This document shows positions 55,678 to 64,000 of a DNA stretch of 64,000 bases, one piece after another. Every line of letters begins with the position of its first letter. Position 1 is the first letter of the stretch. The notes below the pieces were generated by a model. It saw only the letters and a program-made list of their open reading frames with translations, was not told the origin of the DNA and ran no database searches. Where the stretch lies: assembly GCA_033782935.1 (NCBI GenBank), contig JAWQEG010001346.1, forward strand, positions 139,001 through 203,000, written 5' to 3'. The position numbers and the translations under genes were made by a program. The DNA comes from Petrolisthes cinctipes. Its lineage: Eukaryota > Arthropoda > Malacostraca > Decapoda > Porcellanidae.

Positions 55678-58600
55678 TTATCTCTTGAGCAGCTCCTCGA
55701 ACTCACTGCTAGTCAGCCCTGAGACTGTACTGAAGTTGAGCTGACTAGTGGGTGTCTCAGGTGTGATAGTGTCCCTATGTCCTTGGTCCCCACCTTGGCC
55801 CAACATACCTGGTCCCAGCTTGTTACTTCCCTCATCTCCACTTGACAGCGGCTGGGTTATCACGGAAGAGACGCAGGGAAAGTCATTTGAACTGGAGTCG
55901 AGGGCGCCAGAGAATGTCAACAGTGGCATTGAGGGTCCCACTGATGACTGGCTGGTGTCAAGAGAGGGTGAAGGGTGAGGGTTAAGATTGTGGTGTTCTA
56001 CTAGTCCCTGAGTGTGAGGCTGAGAAGTGAGAAGGTGATGGTGTTGGTGATGATGGTGGTGATGCCCAGGGCCCTGTGGAGCCATCATCTGGCCCTGGTA
56101 GTCAGTGTGGCTGAGGTTACCGTCTTGATGGTGGTTCTGGGTGATACCAACTGTTGCCTCCTGGAGCTTGAACAACATTTCACTCAGGTCAGTTGTGTCC
56201 CCTGAGGAGTCAAGGAGTTTTGGGGCATCGCAGGTGTCCCTACTGTCGCCTCCGGCCCCCACCACCATCCCAGTCCCCTCACTCAGCAGTCTTGGCAAGT
56301 CCTCAGCAGTGATGTCCAGGTCTCCCAAGGGCATTGTGTTGACCTGGGACATGGTGGAGGTGGAGATGATAGAGGTATCCATGTTGGAAAGTGGGATACA
56401 CGAAGACATGATTGAACCGCAAGACGAAATGTTTGAATTATTTGGTGGTATCTCTGTGGTGCCGGTAGATATGCTGCCTGAGTTGAGGGAAGGCAAGCAT
56501 GTGGTTATCCCAGAATTACAAGTGGTTATGCCAGTGGTGTTACAAGACAACCCACCAGAATTACAGGACGATATGATTGAGTCAACAGAAGGCATGCCAG
56601 TGTTGTCATGTGTAGGGAAGTGAGGTAGATTCGTGGTGGATATGTTAGCAGTGGCAGTACTAGGGCCGCCACTGGTGAGGCAAGGCAAGACGTGTGTGGC
56701 GGTGGTGGTGAGAGTGGTGGTGTGTGTCATCAGTCCTTCTGTTTCCAAGGTGGGGAGGGTGAAGGGGGAAACGGAGGGGCCGGTGGTGTGCATCTTGGGG
56801 TGTGTGCCGTCAGAGATGAGGCTAGTGGTGGATGGGATGGGACTCGGGAGTTGACTAGGGGTGAGACTGGGCTCTGAAGACATCTGGGTCTGGAGATTGT
56901 TATACGAGGAGGGGAGTACCAGGCTGCGAGTGGCCTGCTCCAAGATCTTCCCCACGCTATCGCTCTCCTCGCTGTTCTTGTTGTCTGGGAATACCGTAGT
57001 ATCCATAGCCAGTCCTGTAATATGTACATCCTCACCTCTGCCTCCACTCTGCACCACCACATTGCCCAACACCTGTCTAACACTTCCACCAAGTATACTT
57101 TGGTTGACGATGGTATCTACACAGGTGGTATCCAAGCCTTCCAGCTTGTTGTCTGTCTGGAATCTCTTTGGTGAGATGCTATCCCTGGCACACTCATCCT
57201 CATCCAGTGGTCGCTTCATCTGTGGAAGATTGATGGCAGATGTGGACTCATGCCTGAGGTCTGTAACTCCTCCTCTGGTGTCCTGGGTGGAGGGGTGGGG
57301 CTGGGGTGAGAGGGGGGCTGGGATGGGGCTGGAAGTACGTTGGTAGTTTTGGCGCTGGTTGTATATTCCTTGTGATACACCCAATAATCGTGCCACCAAT
57401 TCACTCACCTGAAAATGGCAGAAAATGTGGTTACCATCTAAAATCATGGTAATTAATTACATATCGGTGTGCAATTTACAGTCATCATTATCAATACTGT
57501 ACTGTACCTCTTTTCCCTTTTATCAACAAGTGGGGGGCTCCAAAGCCAGGGATAGAATAATTAAATCAGAAGTAAACAGTGGGACAAATAAACACACATA
57601 AAATTCTCGGCTACCCTCCCACATACGTTCTTGTATCTGTGCCCAAAGTCCCTTCTTTTAGCCTTCGTAAATGGAGCTATTCCATGTACAAATTCTTTTG
57701 CTTTATCCATTCCTAATCCATGCTTTCATACACATTTACTCCCCACATCATGATTCGTCGTCAAATGAAATTCACTCCCGCCCCAAGTACAATACTGTAT
57801 CACTATCTATAAACAACTAGAGAAAAATTTATCCTGATCAAACATCTGTAGCTTTACATTATAATTGCCATCATTGGCAATATTTTAAATGTGATCCTTC
57901 AAGTGATATATTTTTTCTCTTGAAGAAGCAGTAGCAACAAGCTGTGAATAAAGATACCTCATGTGGTGTCCATTTCATACAATCTGTCAATGCAATCTAT
58001 GTTATATGTATAAGGCATTGAGGAAAATATTTTGTCATACCCAACCTGCCACTGAATAAAATTTATCACTTACCTCAACAACACCACCATCATCATGACT
58101 GGAAGCTACACCGTTACCGCTGCTGATGCTTCCAGATGGGCCCACATTGTCAGGCTGAGAATTTGTGACCTGTGTGTCTGTGGGTGATATGATCCCTCTG
58201 TTCCTCAACTTATCATCAGTGACTGTGGTGGGTTCTTTGCTGCTGTCTTCCTTGGTGTTGTTGTGCAAATGTTCTACTTGTTGTCCAATGCACGAGTTTG
58301 CATTCAGGTGGTGGCCGGGTTTGCTTTCCTCACTCTCTATGGTGACGATGCGGTGTGTGTGCTGTTCTGTTTCCAAGGCAATGTGGCTCTGAGTTGGAGC
58401 CAAGGTCATATGGCCTGGAGGGAGGCTATTGTGACCTGGATCATTTCCTAAAGATATAGTTCTATTGTACTCACCACATGCAGTCCTTACATCACCATCA
58501 ATGGCAGCATTCTGATTTGTAACTGTTCCCTGCGAGGAAATGTTGTGCACTGTTTCTGCCATTCCCAAAGGAGTTATACGTCCTCCTGTTTCTCTCCTCA

Positions 58601-61600
58601 CATTGCCCCATTTAACCTCTCTTGGCAATGCATCACTATTGGCTTTTCTTTTTCCTCCTTGACTTGCAGGTTGCATGACTTTCTTAAACTCCTCCTGACA
58701 TTCCTTCACTAAACTTTCCAGTGTCCTCAGCCTTTTCTTCCACACATCAAGAGTATTAATATTGTTACACACAGTCTGTGGCACTCCCTCCTCCCCAGGT
58801 TGGACATGAAGACAATCGTGGTTTTGGTGTTGGCAGCAACGATCCGTCTGGAAACACAGAAGCTCCCAAGGGGTAAAGTTCTGTACCAGACGTCTCCCTA
58901 CTGCACTCTGGATCTCTGATGGTTCATATCCATTCAGTATCTGCCAGGGGAAGGAGCCATAGGGATTAATTTATAAAAGTTCTGTGCTCATTAATCAAAA
59001 GATTTGTAATGTTTTAAATTGCTGGAGCCACACTGAAATGACATAATTCTTGGCACATTTAACATGTCACAATCCATAATTCCTAGCTAAATAAATGAAA
59101 ATCAGCAATGCATTATTATCTTTTCTTCCCAGATACTTAATTATTATAAACAACACTCATAATTTTTTTCCTCTTATGTGAAAGATATCTATAAATTTTT
59201 TGGTCAAAGCCCAATCAGGGCCTGAGAATCATGAATCAATCTAATGATATATAAGAATATGAAGTAAATTGATATAAGTTGTCAAGATTCTAGAGACCAA
59301 GAATAAGAAGAGAGAGACTTGCCTTGTTCAGCATGTCAACATGATTGGGGAAAGGTGGTGGTGGTGGAGGTGGTTGTTTAACAGACACAGTCCCTCCTGC
59401 AGCTGCTGCTGCTGCTCCTCGACCCCTTCCAGTCCCTCTTCCACCCCGAGATCCTCGTCCCCAGCCGTGTCTCCCTCTCCGGCCAGTCCTTCTTCCCCTC
59501 CCTCGTGCTGGTTTGCTGACTTCTGGTGAGATGTCAATACCACCCATTGGTGCACTGGTGAGTGAAGCCACCTGTGTTGTAGTGAGGGTTTCACTAGGGA
59601 GGCTGGCTTCTCCACTCATCTCAGATGCCTGGGTACCTGGTGTGGGACTCAACACAGATTTATTTACCTCCCCACCTTCCTCAGATTTCCCTGAGGTTGG
59701 AGTTCTGTCTTTTCCTTCTCCAATGACCTGATCATTGTTAGATACTGTCATGCCCTGACCTGCTACTGAAGAAGAATCAGTTGTCCCACTTCCTTTGCTT
59801 GTCATACCAACCTCCAACCCTGCTACAGATTTCTCCATCTCCTCACCCTCTCTCTCCACTCCCACCAGTGCTTGTGTCACCCTCTCCAACACCTTCTCTT
59901 CCACACTGGACTGTGATGTACATGTCTCACTGGCCTCAATCTTATCTTTCTCACAACCTTCTCCTTCTTTAGGTAAGTCCTGTTTAGTTGACAGGGTTTT
60001 GATGGCTGAATATGTCTGTCTGGAAGTCAAGGGATGCGACTGGACAAGTGACTGGTCTGATGGAAGTGAGGAAGTAGCCTGAGGTTGTGGGAGTGTGTGG
60101 TGGGAGCGTCGGTGGTCGGGGAACTTGGTATAGTGGTCCTCAATACGACCCATGTAGAGTTTGCCGCAGGTGAGGCAGGTGTACCGTAGCCTCGTCTCTT
60201 TGGGCACCGAACGTTTCTTCCGTTGAGGCAGCATTTCCAGGCTAACTGTTGCAGGGACAGAAATGGAGACATTGTTTAAGGGTAGATCCTAACATTTTCT
60301 AATCATTATTAATATTCTCATACCCAGTGCAGATTGCCTTGGTAAAACCCAGAAATTGGTCACAGTCCAGCAGTTTCAATATGCTTCCTGTGCTTGCCTT
60401 TCTTCTCTATATACAGTACAGTAGTACCATACATAGATTTGCATACACCTCAGCAAACAGAACCCTGGATTTGTCCCTGTGGTTACAATCATACCAAGTT
60501 ATAAGCATAGAAATATGGACTTAAAGGGTACACACAAACAGTTTTAGCATGGAGCAAACAGATGATACTAAACCTTCCCTTTGTAGTAAACCTTAACTTG
60601 TTTTCATGCTGGATAAAATTTTCTCCTATTGACAGGAGACGCAAAGTTGTACTGAGAATATACTATATCAGGGTTGGGAGGCTAAGCAGCAGTGATTATA
60701 TACTGTACCAGGGTTGGAAGTGCATATAACTGTACCAAGGTTGGGAGGCTAAGTAGCAGTGAGTATATACTGTACCAGGGTTGCAAAGCTTGTATTGGAA
60801 GTGCATATACCTGTACCAGGGTTGGAAGGCTAAGTAGTAGTGAGTATATAATGTACCAGGGTTGGGAGGTTTGTGCTGGAGGTGTGTTTGTGTGGTGTCG
60901 TGGTCGTAGTCAAGGTAGGGGGGGTCGTGATCCCCCTGGTTGTGGAAGTGGGCGGGGGGCAAGTGTCGGAAGTCCTTGAGCATACGTCGTGGCGGCCGAG
61001 AGATCCGTCCCGATCGCGTCACCGACACCGTAGACTTCTGGCTGCTGCTCTCAACGTCATCCTGTACAGAAATTATATAGCAGACCTCTTTGATATAACA
61101 TGATATTATTGAGTACATCTTTTGTATGATATGAAATTACAAAATAGACCTTTCATATAACATGAAATTATAGTGTAGACCTTTAATACAAGCTAATATT
61201 ATATAGTAGACACTTGATACAATAAGAAATTACAGACCAGACGTTAGATATAACATGAAATTATAATACCAACCACCAAATAAATACCATATAAATAGGG
61301 TCCTCCATACCATCAATACTGGTACAAAAATATAAAGAACAGTACATACATACATGCCAACAATATCCTCACCAGCTGTTCCACATCAATGTCCTGCTCC
61401 TCTCCAGCTTTGGCTTTCTTGACGTCCTTGCCCTTCTTGCTACCTTTCTTCTTTTCCTCCACCCGGCCATCCTTTGTCCCGGCCTCTCCTCCGCCTTCCC
61501 CCTCCTTCAGACAGTCGGCCTCATCCTCGTCTTCGTCTGCCTGCATGAGGTTGTCTGGATACACCACCTGTTGGATGCCACACATTGTAAATTTCTGATC

Positions 61601-64000
61601 ATTGTTGGGAAGTAGGGAAGACACCCCACCCAGGGAGATATTATTTCTCACTAAGGAGTTAGGAGACTAGAGGAATTGCTGATTATATTTTTGTTTGATT
61701 CCTACAGCTGGGGTATCAGGCCAGCCCCAGCGACACAACACACACATGTATGGAAATATCACCTATACCAGCTTTGTATAGCATCTACCCAAAAATCACA
61801 GTAAGTAACTTTCGACACAACACATACGGTATTCCCTCAGGGTGTTTTCCTGGATAAGCAAGACCCCAGTACAACCTTGATATTATATACGGTATATATA
61901 TATATTGTTACGCCACAACAACAGAAACCGAGGTCACCACTGTAGACTAAGTAAGCATCATAACCCACAAGGGAATAAACACCCATGCCCCTCAATCCTG
62001 CACTGGAATAAGCAACTGCACAGGCAACCACACAGGAATAAACAACGGTGGGGCAACACTCAAATGTGGGGGGGGGGGGGGGGGTAAGCCACCATCAACA
62101 ATGTATGGGCTATGACAACTCACTGATACAACGGAAACAATAAAAGGTCTGACTTTGTCACAGAAATATAACCCAGATTCTGAACTGCACTCCACTATGA
62201 GCCGACCACCCAACTCAATCCTTTAGGATTCACGACACTGTATAGTAATATCGAAGGGGACAAATGCACTACAATACAATAACAATAAAACACAGTGGTG
62301 TTAATTTATGGTAATATTGCCCGTATAGACTAAACTGTCTCCACACACTTACCTACAAATAAACACCACTGGTTTTATAAAAACCAAAAAACATAAACAT
62401 GTAGGATAACTATGTCTGTGTTATGCTGTATGGTGTGTAAGCAAGTGTAACTGTACCTCCAATCTCACTTCCTCAAAACAACCAAAACAAAATAAATAAT
62501 CCCAGTAATAGACTATATACAACGATGAGACTTCATCACCAAAATGAAGGACATCAATTTATATCTATAAAAGAACTTGAAAATTGATTGTTGTTACTCC
62601 TTCTTCTGGCACTGTACCTAATCACTTCAAGTTTGGTTGGACCAGCGAAGCGGGTCGGGTACAGCTAGTATTAAATAAATGCTTCAATACCAGAGGCAGG
62701 CTACTCTCCTTGTACTGAGTAAGAGTGTAAGGGAATCATGGAGTAAGCAGGTGTGTAAGCAAAGTATGTAAGTAAAAAGTGTAAGCCAAGCGAAGAGTGA
62801 GCTGGCGACCTCCTCCCCCTCTCCTTATATATGAATATATATGAAGGGGGTTGCCACAACTCACCAACCTCCATGAATACATTAGTCAATACCCCTTCAA
62901 CCAATAAAATATACTAAGTCCAGCCTAACTGGGCTACACCTAACATAGGAAGGCAATGAAAAACAAATGAAGCGTTGGTATGTTAAATACAATAAAACTG
63001 ATAATATTGTACAGTATACTACCAGCTGGCAAGTCAATATATTCTTCCACGTCTGGCCAACCACAATCAACCATGGTACTGCTTAAATGTATGAAGCCTC
63101 TCTCAGCAAGGTACCGTTCAAACATATGAACCTTCAATAACACACAAATATAATATATTTCAGTTTGCACACAATTGAAGTTCCATAACTTTCAATGATG
63201 CCATGTATTTTGAGGAGAGACTAGGACTCATAGTCCAGAAGAACATTTTCATCTCAATCACTAATGATATGATAATGATCATGACAGACTAACTGACCTT
63301 GTATACAATCTTCATGTTGGTCTTGGGGTCATAGATCTCGTCATGGTGGGTGGTGGAGGGGACAGTGATACGTCGCTGCTGTAGGAGTGTGGTAATCTGC
63401 TCCAGTTGCCTCGCTTGTACGGGCTGGAGGGCCTGGAATGTGTTGCCCTGGAAGAGTGGTGAGAGAATAGAAAGGTGGTAAGGGGAGGTCATATTGCTGG
63501 TTCTGATACTTACATTTTTTTCTATACTGCAGAAGATAAACCTTGTCTGGTTTAGCAGAAAGCCTAGTAAAGCCAACAACCAGACAATTCCCTCCTAAAC
63601 TAGAGTATTTACGGTACCTTGAGGGTCAGCCAAATTCAGTTTAGACAATTTCCAAAATGCTTTGAATTCCAGTTTGGCAAGGGTTTAGATTCATGTACAT
63701 ATTTATTTACCAACTTCTTCTGGATCAACTTATAGACATTTACCAAAATGGCCAAAAAATTGAATGAGGGAGCCAGAACATATTTTCACCAGGTTAATTA
63801 AAATGAAGATACTGAACTGACCTGCTGCACCAATTGTATAGGATTTTCACTGGATCCGAGAGGCTTGGTGTTATCTCCCCCAGGGAAGTGTACAGTGAAG
63901 GGAGTGTCATCACTGCCAGGAGAACAGTACACGATGGACGTCAAACTACCTGTGTCTGCTGTACCTCCATTGCCTCCTTCACCTCTCAGTCCTCCATCAC
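55678..64000 (-). CDS. ZNF839-like (DUF4764) nuclear protein, 5'-partial, at least 8 exons
   Basis: Exons, 5' to 3': 64000(edge)-63822, 63447-63298, 63131-63023, 61567-61373, 61061-60857, 60245-59323, 58940-58074 and 57408-55678, stopping after EFEELLKR. Phases agree except between 63023 and 61567 (phase 1 into phase 0), so another exon probably lies there. Marks, in order: QARQLEQITTLLQQRR, an acidic then Lys-rich linker, VTRSGRISRPPRRMLKDFRH, a single zinc-finger-like CLTCGKLYMGRIEDHYTKF (C-x2-C-x10-H-x6-H), an Arg/Gly-rich stretch with an Ala run, ILNGYEPSEIQSAVGRRLVQ, a short coiled region, and a long Ser/Thr-rich tail with His repeats. The RSGR-PP-K-F motif plus one finger is what I recall of ZNF839, whose function is poorly known; a nuclear, DNA- or chromatin-linked role is inference. 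Over 1,450 aa are visible. Confidence 0.75.
60660..60860 (-). repeat. Tandem duplication carrying copies of a splice donor
   Basis: On the minus strand, CCAACC(C/T)TG followed by GTACA recurs at about 60856, 60815, 60775, 60735 and 60706, with a decayed sixth at 60668. The first is the donor that fits the exon ending at 60857. Units alternate TATATACTCACTGCTACTTA and TATATGCACTTCC spacers. Confidence 0.8.
61570..63020. other. Large intron of the ZNF839-like gene
   Basis: The phase break between the flanking exons predicts a further exon here, but I could not fix its borders. A minus-strand GTGAGT donor near 62857 after MEV-G is one candidate end. G(16) lies at 62068-62083. Otherwise I see no feature. 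Confidence 0.4.

Overview
This is an animal nuclear genome window, most likely from a decapod crustacean. The genes are spread over many short exons with GT-AG introns. Long (GA)n, (CA)n and polypyrimidine microsatellites are everywhere, and the DNA is full of short DNA transposons and LINE pieces. The alkaline phosphatase gene encodes a protein that, from memory of the family, most resembles the soluble shrimp enzyme. No tRNA, rRNA, CRISPR array or prokaryotic operon was seen.

Layout. (1) 1-5.7 kb: AT-rich flank with microsatellites. (2) 5.75-26.0 kb, plus strand: a five-exon gene for a secreted CAP/CRISP-type protein. A signal peptide and a long, strongly basic N-terminal segment are separated by a 17-kb intron from the CAP domain and cysteine-rich tail. 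That intron holds a complete intronless SLC5-type sodium/solute symporter gene on the opposite strand (13.4-15.2 kb), three Tc1/mariner-like MITEs and a 906-bp, loop-free, almost perfect foldback palindrome. (3) 28.66-40.48 kb, minus strand: a complete 14-exon alkaline phosphatase gene. I reconstructed it codon by codon: 536 aa, all splice phases agree, all metal ligands and the catalytic serine are present, and a TATA box lies upstream. Its introns carry PIF/Harbinger-like elements (one with a broken MADF ORF), another palindrome, a LINE 3' end, and a LINE-derived insertion that duplicated a splice acceptor. (4) 42.3-44.3 kb: a G-free 20-bp minisatellite and a second small minisatellite. (5) 45.15-46.56 kb, plus strand: an intronless 470-aa ORF with its own TATA box. 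It has two tandem RFX/D5-like winged-helix-like segments, ten Pro-Ser-Cys-Gln repeats and an acidic tail; I cannot name it. (6) 46.6-51.4 kb: repeat-derived intergenic DNA. (7) 51.4-54.9 kb, minus strand: a nearly intact RTE-like LINE with one visible frameshift. (8) 55.68 kb to the right edge, minus strand: at least eight exons of a large nuclear-type protein, best matched to ZNF839 (DUF4764), open at its 5' end.

The genes show no operon-like logic; they are independent neighbours. The recurring theme is structural: mobile and tandem repeats have repeatedly duplicated splice sites (acceptors at 23.0-23.35 kb and 31.1 kb, donors at 60.7-60.86 kb), and several inverted duplications could fold as long hairpins in intronic RNA. 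All exon boundaries are read from sequence and phase only; no transcript evidence was available.
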